Under the pieces are notes generated by a model. It was not told the DNA's origin, ran no database searches, and worked only from the letters and a program-made list of their open reading frames with translations. From Shewanella marisflavi (GTDB taxonomy: Bacteria; Pseudomonadota; Gammaproteobacteria; Enterobacterales; Shewanellaceae), in the NCBI RefSeq assembly GCF_023283925.1, contig NZ_JAKIKX010000003.1, positions 248,001 through 312,000 on the forward strand: DNA of 64,000 bases, written 5' to 3'. This document shows positions 55,882 through 63,418 of this stretch, piece after piece (the first letter of the stretch is position 1; every line of letters begins with the position of its first letter). A program made the position numbers and the translations under genes.

Positions 55882-56607
55882 ATGAAGTTTACCCGAGCGC
55901 TCACCTTAGTTGTTGCCATGGTGGCCACCCCCCTGATGGCGGCATCAAATAACGTGGTCGAAAATGGCGACCAGTTGAAGCAGAAATTGTCAGATACATT
56001 AGGTGTTGAGGTGCAAAACCTTAGCCAGTCTCCGATTCCAGGTCTGTATGAGGCGATCACTAACCGTGGTGTCCTCTATATCACTCAGGATGGCAGTAAG
56101 CTGTTCCACGGTAGTTTGTATGATCTCGATAACGGCATGAAAAATCTGACCGAGGCTGCACTGGCTGGCCCACGTAAAGAGGCAATCAAACCGTTTGAGC
56201 AAGATATGCTGGTTTATAAGGCCAAAAATGAGAAGCATGTGATCACTGTGTTTACCGACATCACCTGTGGTTATTGTCGTAAGCTACACAATCAGATGGA
56301 CGAGTATAACAACTTAGGCATTACCGTTCGTTATCTTGCCTTCCCACGTCAGGGCGTGCCGTCTAAAAACGCCGTGGATATGGAGGCCGTATGGTGCTCA
56401 GCCGATCCACTCAAGGCTATGACAGATGCCAAGGCGGGCAAGCAGGTTTCCGGTGCTAAGTGTGATGCTAAGATTGCTCAGCAGTATCAGCTTGGTCAGA
56501 GTCTTGGGGTAAACGGCACGCCAGCTATCGTGCTGGAAGACGGTACCATGATCCCAGGATATCAGCCGCCTGAGCAGCTTATTCAGGTGCTAGATCGCAT
56601 CCAATAA
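55882..56607 (+). CDS. dsbC: Periplasmic thiol:disulfide isomerase DsbC
   Basis: 241 aa with signal peptide (MKFTRALTLVVAMVATPLMA). N-terminal dimerisation domain (about 22-85) with GLYEAITNRGVLYITQDGSKLFHG, then thioredoxin-like domain with active site CGYC (VFTDITCGYCRKLHNQ) and cis-proline segment GVNGTPAIVLEDG. A second cysteine pair (VWCSADPLKA, GAKCDA) is as in E. coli DsbC. AGGA site before ATG. Reshuffles incorrect disulfides; relevant to exported multiheme cytochromes. Confidence 0.95.
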   Translation: MKFTRALTLVVAMVATPLMAASNNVVENGDQLKQKLSDTLGVEVQNLSQSPIPGLYEAITNRGVLYITQDGSKLFHGSLYDLDNGMKNLTEAALAGPRKEAIKPFEQDMLVYKAKNEKHVITVFTDITCGYCRKLHNQMDEYNNLGITVRYLAFPRQGVPSKNAVDMEAVWCSADPLKAMTDAKAGKQVSGAKCDAKIAQQYQLGQSLGVNGTPAIVLEDGTMIPGYQPPEQLIQVLDRIQ

Positions 56608-56626
56608 GTCGCTAACGCGCGAAATA

Positions 56627-56653
56627 AGGTGAGCCTGGGCTCACCTTTTTTTT
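56627..56653 (+). terminator. Terminator of dsbC
   Basis: AGGTGAGCC-tg-GGCTCACCT perfect stem followed by T7-8. Confidence 0.95.
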
Positions 56654-56726
56654 GGCCATCTTTTGCTGTGTGTTCCGAGCTGGCTTTGCTATGCTAGCGG
56701 CAAGATTTTTTGAGGTTGTTTAAGTC

Positions 56727-58451
56727 GTGATCCATAAGATAGTACGCCGCCCTAAGGTAGATGATAGCCATCTGCCGAATCATCTTTCTCCCATCTTAAA
56801 GCAAGTCTATGCCAGCCGAGGATGCAGCACGAGCGACTGCGAGTTAGCGCTGGCTAACCTACTGCGCCCCGATACGTTAAAGGATGTAGATAGGGCCGCG
56901 GCCATTATTGCCGATGCGATGGCCCAGCAGCAATCCATCTTGATCGTGGGCGACTTCGATGCAGACGGTGCCACCTCCACTAGTGTCTGTCTGCTGGCTC
57001 TGAGAATGATGGGCGCGACGAATGTGGATTACCTTATCCCTAACCGATTCGATTATGGCTATGGTCTCAGTCCTGAGATAGTGCAGGTGGCCCAGCAAAT
57101 GGGGGCGCAGCTGCTGATAACCGTTGATAACGGTATCTCCTCCATCGAGGGGGTAGCCGCCGCTAAGGCCTTGGGAATGCAGGTGGTGATCACCGACCAT
57201 CACCTGCCGGGTCAAGCTGTACCGCAGGCTGATGCGATAGTGAATCCTAACCAGCTGGGTTGTGGCTTTGCCAGTAAGGCGATCGCTGGGGTCGGCGTGG
57301 CCTTCTACTTAATGTCAGCCCTGCGCGCCGAGCTGCGCAGTCGTAACTGGTATAAGGCTAAGGGCATTAATGAGCCTAACCTGGCGACCTTGCTGGATAT
57401 CGTGGCCTTGGGCACAGTGGCGGATGTGGTGTCACTGGATACCAATAACCGCATCTTAGTGGACGCCGGGCTCAAGCGGGTGCGCGCCGGGCGCTGCCGA
57501 CCCGGAATTACCGCGCTGTTAGAGGTGGCCAAGCGCAACACCTCGCGCATTGTTGCTTCTGATTTTGGCTTCGCCGTTGGCCCCAGGCTAAACGCCGCCG
57601 GTCGTCTCGATGAGATGGCTTTGGGGGTCGAGACCTTGCTGTGTGACGACATGATGCGTGCACGGCGCATGGCGAGCGAGCTGGATGGTCTTAACGCCGA
57701 GCGGCGCGAGCTGGAAACCGGCATGCAGCAGGAGGCACTAAAGAGCCTGGAGAGCCTGTCCCTTAATGAGGCTGAGCTACCCTGGGGGATCGCCCTCTAC
57801 CAGCAAGACTGGCATCAGGGGGTGATAGGTATCTTGGCGTCGCGGATCAAAGACAAATACCACAGGCCGGTGATCGCCTTTGCCGAAGCGGGGGAAGGCG
57901 AGATCAAGGGCTCGGCTCGCTCTATTAAAGGCTTGCATATGCGCGACCTGTTAGAGCTGATCAATGCCCGTCATCCTGGAATGATCATCAAGTTCGGCGG
58001 CCACGCCATGGCGGCGGGTCTGTCGCTGCGCGCCGGTGAATTCGAGCGTTTCGCTAAGGCCTATGATGAGGCGGTGCGTGAACTGTTAGCGCCGGAGCAG
58101 TTGACTGGCGAGATAGTCAGCGACGGCGAACTAAGCCCTGCTCAGCTCAATATGGCGCTGGCCAGAGAGCTTCGCAGCGCTGGTCCTTGGGGGCAAAATT
58201 TCCCCGAGCCGATATTTGATGGCGTGTTTCGTATCCTGCAGCAGCGGATTGTGGGTGAGCGTCACCTCAAACTCGTGCTTGAGAGTGAATGCGGCCAGAC
58301 CATGGTCGATGCCATCGCCTTTAACGTGGATCTCACCACCTGGCCCGATGCTACCATTCAATATGCCGAAGTCGCCTATAAGCTGGATATCAATGAGTTT
58401 CGTGGTAACGAGAGTCTGCAGCTCATGGTGGAGCAGATCGAGCCTAAGTAG
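56727..58451 (+). CDS. recJ: Single-stranded-DNA 5'-3' exonuclease RecJ
   Basis: 574 aa DHH-family nuclease in RecF-pathway repair and mismatch repair. Motifs I-IV: GDFDADGATST, ITVDNGISS, VITDHHLPG, and IVALGTVADVV; then the DHHA1 domain with KFGGHAMAAGLSL, preceded by GEGEIKGSARSIKG. GTG 56727 is the likely start. In many gammaproteobacteria prfB-lysS follow recJ; here a MITE-like element and an unrelated transporter follow. Confidence 0.94.
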   Translation: MIHKIVRRPKVDDSHLPNHLSPILKQVYASRGCSTSDCELALANLLRPDTLKDVDRAAAIIADAMAQQQSILIVGDFDADGATSTSVCLLALRMMGATNVDYLIPNRFDYGYGLSPEIVQVAQQMGAQLLITVDNGISSIEGVAAAKALGMQVVITDHHLPGQAVPQADAIVNPNQLGCGFASKAIAGVGVAFYLMSALRAELRSRNWYKAKGINEPNLATLLDIVALGTVADVVSLDTNNRILVDAGLKRVRAGRCRPGITALLEVAKRNTSRIVASDFGFAVGPRLNAAGRLDEMALGVETLLCDDMMRARRMASELDGLNAERRELETGMQQEALKSLESLSLNEAELPWGIALYQQDWHQGVIGILASRIKDKYHRPVIAFAEAGEGEIKGSARSIKGLHMRDLLELINARHPGMIIKFGGHAMAAGLSLRAGEFERFAKAYDEAVRELLAPEQLTGEIVSDGELSPAQLNMALARELRSAGPWGQNFPEPIFDGVFRILQQRIVGERHLKLVLESECGQTMVDAIAFNVDLTTWPDATIQYAEVAYKLDINEFRGNESLQLMVEQIEPK

Positions 58452-58598
58452 CCTTGTCATTAAGGCTGGTGCTTACTTTGCCGACAGGCGGTATTTTTTG
58501 AAATAGCACCTGATGGCCTTATTTTTGATACGCTTTTGGCTTTTGGCTTTCGGCTACGTCCTGTCGCTGAGAGTCAAAGGCGTAATAATACCCCTATC

Positions 58599-58866
58599 TA
58601 GGGCCTGTTGATCTTTAGCGTTCACTTTTGCAGCAGTCTGTATCGCTTTTATACAAGGCTGAGCGATTGTAATGCAGTGCACTGCATCAATGAGCGATAA
58701 CGCAGTAGAAAAATGATACAGACGCTGCCCGTAGGGTTCGTCTTGAGCACGTTCAACTCTTTGTTACTCGGCTTTTATATAGAATAACTATATCTCAAGC
58801 CTCGAGCCGTGATTTGAACGTGCTCAATTAGAACAAAATTTGTTCTCAAAAGGTCATCAGGCCCTA
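58599..58866 (-). mobile_element. MITE-like element 2, TA-flanked, after recJ
   Basis: 268 bp bounded by TAGGGCCTGTTGATCTTT and the inverse of TAGGGCCTGATGACCTTT (16 of 18 match), with terminal TA on both sides. The core gacgaaccctacgggcagcg (minus strand) matches the core of element 1, as do aattttgttct, aacaaagagt and cgttatc segments, so it is the same family in opposite orientation. It is non-coding, with an internal palindrome atgcagtgcactgcat. Confidence 0.75.
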
Positions 58867-58885
58867 ATGTTTCTTCGATTTGACT

Positions 58886-59746
58886 TCATTGCTGGCTATT
58901 GCCTTGTTTACTCATGACAAACAGTGCGATGCCGCCGAGTACGGCGATGGAGGCGACGAGGAGTCTCGTGGTCATGGCTTCGCCGAGCCAGATAAAGCCG
59001 CCAAAGGCGGCAATCACAGGTACGCTAAGCTGAACCGTCGCGGCGGTTACCGAGGTGAGTGAGGGCAGCACTAAGTACCACAGGGCGTAGCCCAGGCCCG
59101 AGGCGAGGGCACCAGATGCCACGGCGTAGCCAATCCCTGTGGCGCTGATAGTCTCAGAATGGACGAGCAAGGCAAACGGCACTAAGGCCATGGGCACCGC
59201 GCGGATAAAATTGCCCGCCGTGGCCAGGGTTGGTCGATCAGTACTGCGACCTAGTAAAGAGTAGACCCCCCAGGAAATACCCGCGATTATCATCAGCACG
59301 GCGCCGACTAGGGATGGCGCGCTCACCCCCGGCAGTACCAGCCAAACCAAACCCGCTCCGGCCAGTAGCGCCCCTATTGTCTGTTTTCGATTTATCCGCT
59401 CGCCAGACCACAAACCGTAGAGGATCATGGTTATCTGCACCGCACCAAACAGCAATAAGGCACCCGTGCCAGCGCTTAGGCTGTTGTAGGCAAAAGAAAA
59501 TGCGATCGCATAACCAAATAGCGCCGCTGCCGACAGCCAGTTGCCGCCCAGGCCGCCAGTGCGAATGTGAGGTGAAACCAGTATCCCCAGCATCAGGGCG
59601 CCGGAAGCGATACGTATCAAGGTGAAACTGGTGGCGCCGATACTGCCCGATGCCAGAGCCTCCCGGCAAAACAGCGAGTTGGCCGCGAATGCCAGCATAG
59701 TGACCGAGGTGAGTAACAGCAGGCGTATCCTTGAAAGTTGGGGCAT
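58886..59746 (-). CDS. EamA/DMT-family transporter
   Basis: 286 aa integral membrane protein with ten hydrophobic helices in two EamA repeats, the drug/metabolite transporter superfamily. Helical segments include LLLTSVTMLAFAANSLFCREAL (repeat 1 start) and AGLVWLVLPGVSAPSLVGAVLMIIAGISWGVYSLLGR (repeat 2). ATG 59746 has an AAGG site 7 bp upstream; the longer start at 59794 has none. Substrate unknown. Confidence 0.85.
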   Translation of the reverse strand: MPQLSRIRLLLLTSVTMLAFAANSLFCREALASGSIGATSFTLIRIASGALMLGILVSPHIRTGGLGGNWLSAAALFGYAIAFSFAYNSLSAGTGALLLFGAVQITMILYGLWSGERINRKQTIGALLAGAGLVWLVLPGVSAPSLVGAVLMIIAGISWGVYSLLGRSTDRPTLATAGNFIRAVPMALVPFALLVHSETISATGIGYAVASGALASGLGYALWYLVLPSLTSVTAATVQLSVPVIAAFGGFIWLGEAMTTRLLVASIAVLGGIALFVMSKQGNSQQ

Positions 59747-60188
59747 GGTTAACCTTATGCTTGGGGGGCTTAGCGAGTCATATTCGTTATTCATTTCAGT
59801 GTATCGTGGGATTGGTTGTTTGCCATGAAGGTACTGTCATCTTCTCATGGAGGAGTCTGTGATTGGTCAATCTGAGTTTATCTGGGGGAAAGGTCGTACC
59901 TTCATTGACGTTAATAGCCTGCGGCTCGCTTTCGTGCAGATACATCTGCTACACGCCGTGAATCCTTCCCTGGAGGCTCGACGATGGCATCCCTGCCATC
60001 GACGTCCGCAGATGCATCTACACCAGAATTTCCAATTTCTTCGATTTGACTGCATTTGTTGCCGATAGATATGAAAACTTAGTGCATCTTTGCCACTTTA
60101 TTATCTATAGGTGGCAAACCGAATGAAAATAAAGGGTAATAAAATCAGTGCTTAACTTTATGTTGGCTAAGGAGGAGGTCTGGAAAAT
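59747..60188. other. Second repeat island, upstream part
   Basis: About 440 bp without a gene. It contains the atgaaggtac-type hairpin element (59825-59905) and structured repeat R5, then an AT-rich stretch before leader B. Confidence 0.5.
59913..60055 (-). repeat. Structured dispersed repeat, copy R5
   Basis: Minus-strand copy; anchor aaatcgaagaaattgg. Outer stem gtgtagatgcatctgc pairs with gcagatgtatctgcac. Inner hairpin cgatggca-ggga-tgccatcg (a different stem from all other copies), second hairpin TCC-aggga-aGGA. Tail gccgcaggctattaacgtcaatgaaggtacgacc matches the family tail. Confidence 0.72.
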
Positions 60189-60315
60189 GCGCATGCATGT
60201 TTTTCCGGATGGTGTATTTGAAGTAAAAGTGATAAATTCTATACAATACAATCAGTTAACAATGCGCGTGTTCACTGTTCTAACGAGGTAAACGCACATG
60301 CGCACTAATAAAATG
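60189..60315 (+). repeat. Conserved attI-like leader, copy B
   Basis: 127 bp matching leader A (37357-37478, opposite orientation). Shared blocks: tttttcc(g/a)gatggt, gataaattc, TATACA-type box, cagttaac, gcgcgtgttcactg, aacgaggtaaacgc, gcactaataaaatg. Ends form an inverted repeat (gcgcatgcatgttt / aaacgcacatgcgc). The last G precedes tttggt. Confidence 0.65.
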
Positions 60316-60363
60316 TTTGGTATGCGTGAACATCGGCATTACGTTGCTCACCTTAACAGGGCT

Positions 60364-60953
60364 TTAGAGTTTTATGCAAATATTCGATACCCGCAATCCA
60401 TATTCAATCTTCTTTGTATTAGGAACGATAATAGTCCTAATATTTAGTTTTTGGGGAATTGGGCATCAATCGGTAAACTCTCAAACACGCGAAAAAATAG
60501 CGAGACAATTGGAAATTTGGAAACAAAATGAACCTGAAAGGTACAGCTATGTTGCCCAAGAAGGTTGTATGTATGTAGCAGGATCAAAAGTTTTAGTCGT
60601 AAATGGTGTAGCACTTTTTGAGAAACTTGGTGAGCACGAGCATGAATTAGTTATTGACGATCTTTTTAAAGCTGCAAATAAAGGGTTATTTGAAGCTGCA
60701 AGTATGGAAATTAAATACCACCCAAAATTTGGATTTCCAGAAGTAATTGAAGTTGATTGGAGTAAAGACACAATAGATGACGAATGCTTTTATGAAATTA
60801 GTAAATTCAAAGTCATCGAGTAAAAAACTCTAACAAGGCCATCATGGCAATTGGACGCAAAACGCTTGGCTTGCGCTCATTCTTCGCTAAGTTTAGCCAA
60901 CAATTTTAAGCTCGGTAGCGAGGTGCTACCCCTATAAATTCGAGCTAAGTGGG
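60364..60953 (+). mobile_element. Integron-type gene cassette B (orphan)
   Basis: About 590 bp starting TTAGAG, 10 bp before the small gene, and ending at the G of gtggG/TTAGAA. The start TTAGAG is the exact inverse of CTCTAA just after the gene, as expected for a cassette. The base before TTAGAG is T rather than G, and 48 bp of unassigned sequence separate it from leader B, so the 5' junction is altered or contains a remnant. Confidence 0.45.
60374..60823 (+). CDS. DUF6174-like protein in cassette B
   Basis: 149 aa. N-terminal transmembrane or signal anchor (SIFFVLGTIIVLIFSFWGIG, about 11-30), then a domain of about 115 residues resembling DUF6174: QLEIWKQNEPERYSYVAQEGCMYV, VLVVNGVALFEKLG, IDDLFKAANKG, ASMEIKYHPKFGFPEVIEVDWSK. 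The pattern of W…Y.Y….C followed by I.Y.P..GFP..I..D is the family hallmark. Clearly lower GC than neighbouring genes. No linked genes; likely acquired laterally. Confidence 0.72.
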   Translation: MQIFDTRNPYSIFFVLGTIIVLIFSFWGIGHQSVNSQTREKIARQLEIWKQNEPERYSYVAQEGCMYVAGSKVLVVNGVALFEKLGEHEHELVIDDLFKAANKGLFEAASMEIKYHPKFGFPEVIEVDWSKDTIDDECFYEISKFKVIE

Positions 60954-60959
60954 TTAGAA
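60828..60959 (+). other. Possible attC-like site of cassette B
   Basis: Begins ctctaac five bases after the stop codon and ends gggttagaa, so the end boxes are inverse. Interior hairpins ggtagc-gaggt-gctacc, agctcg…cgagct and ttggct…agccaa exist, but the outer arms pair less well than in cassette A. Confidence 0.4.
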
Positions 60960-61003
60960 CAAAAAATCTAACATTGGAAATGTCCGGAACTTTCCCATGT
61001 CGT

Positions 61004-61147
61004 GTAATCGAAGAGATGGATAACCGGGTGTAGATACGCCGGTGAGCTTCCGAAACAGGGATGTTTCGGCAGAGCCTAAAGGGACTTATTTACGGCGTCT
61101 CACAGGCGTATCTGCACATTAGCCTGCTGCAGGCAATTGATACACCA
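61004..61147 (+). repeat. Structured dispersed repeat, copy R6
   Basis: Anchor taatcgaagagatggata at 61005. Outer stem gtgtagatacgccggtgag pairs with ctcacaggcgtatctgcac. Inner hairpin ccgaaaca-ggga-tgtttcgg; second hairpin TAA-aggga-cTTA. Tail gcctgctgcaggcaattgatacacc is shared with R1. Confidence 0.8.
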
Positions 61148-61238
61148 TGCTGTCTTGGTTAAAGGATGCCTTTCAAATACGAAATCGGGTAGATGTTCTA
61201 AAAGGATACTTTAAGAAAGCGTCATTAGGCTGGCCGCT

Positions 61239-61314
61239 AACCAGCCTAGGTTAGAGTAACCAGCCTAGGTTAGAGTAACCAGCCTAGGTTAGAGTAACCA
61301 GCCTTGGTCAGAGG
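61239..61314. repeat. 19-bp tandem repeat, four units
   Basis: aaccagcctaggttagagt repeated at 61239, 61258, 61277 and (degenerate) 61296, just after the 3' end of the minus-strand M19 gene. Each unit includes the palindrome CCTAGG. Confidence 0.85.
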
Positions 61315-61316
61315 GA

Positions 61317-62474
61317 CTAGCCTAGTACCTCGGCCAACACCCGCTGCCAATTCCCACCCATGATCTTAATGCGATCGCCGCTGCTAAATCCGGCGCGGGA
61401 CAGGGCGCTGTCGATGCGCTCCATGCGCTCGATATGGTTAAGCTCTGGGATCACCACATGTTCGGGTTCGTGGTCGAAGCCGAGTACGCCGCGGGCGCGC
61501 AGGCTGTGCCACCATTCAATGTATTGTTTTACCCCTTCGGCGTTGTCATTACTCAGTGCCAATAAGTTTTCGTGGCCGCGTAGTGGATAGTCGTTGGCAA
61601 TCGCCACGGCGTCTATGCCGCCGACATTGGCCACATGCTTGAGCTGCGCCAGATAGTGGTCTGTGGTGGGCGTTTGCTCTGTGGTGAGCCAGAAGGTCAT
61701 CATAAAGACGCCGAATAGGCCGCCGGTATCGGCGATCGCCTTGATCACCTCATCGGGTGAGCAGCGGGCGTGATTGACGATGGCACGCACGGCGCCGTGG
61801 CTCGCCACTATGGGCGCGCGGCTGGCCCTGGCGCTATCTAGTGCCGACTGAGGGCTGGAGTGGCTGACATCGAGCAGCATCCGCTTGCTGTTGAGCTTGT
61901 CGATTAGCTGATGGCCGGCCTGGGTGAGCGGTAGGTTGAGCCCCTGCTTGCCGTCGTTGTCCAGTGCGCCGCCGCTAAACAGGTTGCCATAGTGGTGGGT
62001 AAGCTGCAGTACCCTAAGGCCGCGCTCATAAAACTCATCCACCTGATTGAGATCTTGATTTATGCTCTGCTCGACGCAGTCGGCGCCCTGAATTTGAAAG
62101 AAGACGGCGGTTCGTCCGCTTTCATGGGCAAGCTCGATATCCTTGGCGCTTCGCCCCAACAATAGTTTGTCTGGGTTGGCGTTTACCCGCTCTAAGGCCT
62201 CGCTGATGCTTTTGACACAAGCCTTGTAGGTGCGTTTGTAGTTTGTGGTGCCGTCGGCCTGTTCTATGGCTTCGATGGCTGAGATATCACACAGGTAAGC
62301 ATCGAGCTTTGAGGCGCTGAGATCGGCTAAGTCGTCGGGCAAAAAGGAGAGGCCATCGATATAGAGGGCTTTTTGAGTCGCTTTCGCCCATGCCGGGAGG
62401 GGGGCTAGCTGAGTCAACAGACCGGCAGCGGCCAAGCCCTTAAGTAGATGGCGTCGTTGCATTTGCACAGGCAT
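61317..62474 (-). CDS. Tat-exported peptidase M19 (membrane dipeptidase) family protein, possibly inactive
   Basis: 385 aa. Twin-arginine signal MQRRHLLKGLAAAGLLTQLAPLPAWA. The M19 fold is recognisable from VLQLTHHYGNLFSGGALD, GLNLPLTQAGHQLIDKLN, LDVSHSSPQSALD, ASHGAVRAIVNHARCSPDEVIKAIADTGGLFGV and GGNWQRVLAEV. The usual first zinc motif (H-x-D in DGHND) is DGLSFLPDD here, and the bridging Glu position reads QIQGADCVEQ. Two ligand sets therefore seem changed, so dipeptidase activity is doubtful. GAGGAG site 7 bp upstream of ATG. Confidence 0.83.
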   Translation of the reverse strand: MPVQMQRRHLLKGLAAAGLLTQLAPLPAWAKATQKALYIDGLSFLPDDLADLSASKLDAYLCDISAIEAIEQADGTTNYKRTYKACVKSISEALERVNANPDKLLLGRSAKDIELAHESGRTAVFFQIQGADCVEQSINQDLNQVDEFYERGLRVLQLTHHYGNLFSGGALDNDGKQGLNLPLTQAGHQLIDKLNSKRMLLDVSHSSPQSALDSARASRAPIVASHGAVRAIVNHARCSPDEVIKAIADTGGLFGVFMMTFWLTTEQTPTTDHYLAQLKHVANVGGIDAVAIANDYPLRGHENLLALSNDNAEGVKQYIEWWHSLRARGVLGFDHEPEHVVIPELNHIERMERIDSALSRAGFSSGDRIKIMGGNWQRVLAEVLG

Positions 62475-62635
62475 ATAGCGCTCCTCAATAGTTGTTATTA
62501 TCGCGGCAAATCAATGGGATTAAGCTGCTGATACTAACATCAAACCATCTGGCAGTGGAGCTTTGCGGGACACTCATGGCCATTGAATTAGCCATTGAAT
62601 TAGCCACGGAAATGACCATGAGTGTCGGTTTGAGC

Positions 62636-63307
62636 TTAAGCTAAGTGTGCGGCAATTGCCTTACCAACGGCGCCAGCACTGGCAGGGTTTTGCCCGGTAA
62701 TGACTCGTTGATCTTCTATGATAAAGGCATTCCACGGCTGGACCTTGTTATAGCGCTTTGCGCTGCGGGTCAGTGCTTCTTCGAGCAGGAAGGGGATCTT
62801 ATCTATGGTGCCATAGTCGATCTCCTCTTCACGGGTAAAGCCGGTTACCGATTTGCCGGCAATCAGTTTTTCGCCATTGCTCAGTGTGATGGGCAGTAAA
62901 CCGGCTGGTCCGTGACACACGGCGCCAATGACACCACCATTTTCGTAGTGCGCCGCACTGAGCTGGGCAACGGCTTCATTGGTGGCCAGATCCGATAGCA
63001 GGCCAAATCCACCCGGATAGTAGATAGCGCTGTATTGCTCAATATCTATCTGTGAGGCGGGAATGGTATTGTTGACCCGGCTGATAAACGAGGCGTCCTG
63101 CAACATAGATGCGTTGACCTCATCACCTTCGATATCTGTGCCATATAGGGGGGCCTTGCCGCCGTCGATTGAGACAAGATCATAATCAAGGCCTGCGGCT
63201 AATAGCTCATGCAGCGCATGGGTGAGTTCTGGCGCAAAGGTACCATTGGCTTCGTCAGTGGTGCCGAGTGTGGCGTGGTTTGTCAAAAAGATAAGTACTT
63301 TTTTCAT
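62636..63307 (-). CDS. DJ-1/PfpI superfamily protein (type 1 glutamine amidotransferase-like)
   Basis: 223 aa cytosolic protein. Nucleophile elbow GAVCHGPAGLLP with Cys about residue 135 followed by His; YYPGGFGLLSDLA and the N-terminal ALHELLAAGLDYDLVSIDGGKAPL are typical of the Hsp31/YhbO-like branch, which includes glyoxalase III/deglycase-type stress proteins. AGGA site upstream of ATG. Divergent from a LysR gene 111 bp away, the probable regulator. Confidence 0.87.
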   Translation of the reverse strand: MKKVLIFLTNHATLGTTDEANGTFAPELTHALHELLAAGLDYDLVSIDGGKAPLYGTDIEGDEVNASMLQDASFISRVNNTIPASQIDIEQYSAIYYPGGFGLLSDLATNEAVAQLSAAHYENGGVIGAVCHGPAGLLPITLSNGEKLIAGKSVTGFTREEEIDYGTIDKIPFLLEEALTRSAKRYNKVQPWNAFIIEDQRVITGQNPASAGAVGKAIAAHLA

Positions 63308-63418
63308 GGTGCAGAGTTCCTGTTATTACAAAGTGGTCTCATTGTAATTGTTGCTGTTTGTTGTGATAATCCATCAGGTTGGCAAATTAATATTGTTATA
63401 TAGCAACAATGGTGATGC

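Noticed and set aside
56727..58886. Recent loss of prfB-lysS after recJ
   Set aside because: In other Shewanella I recall these genes being separate from recJ, so their absence here is probably normal for the genus.
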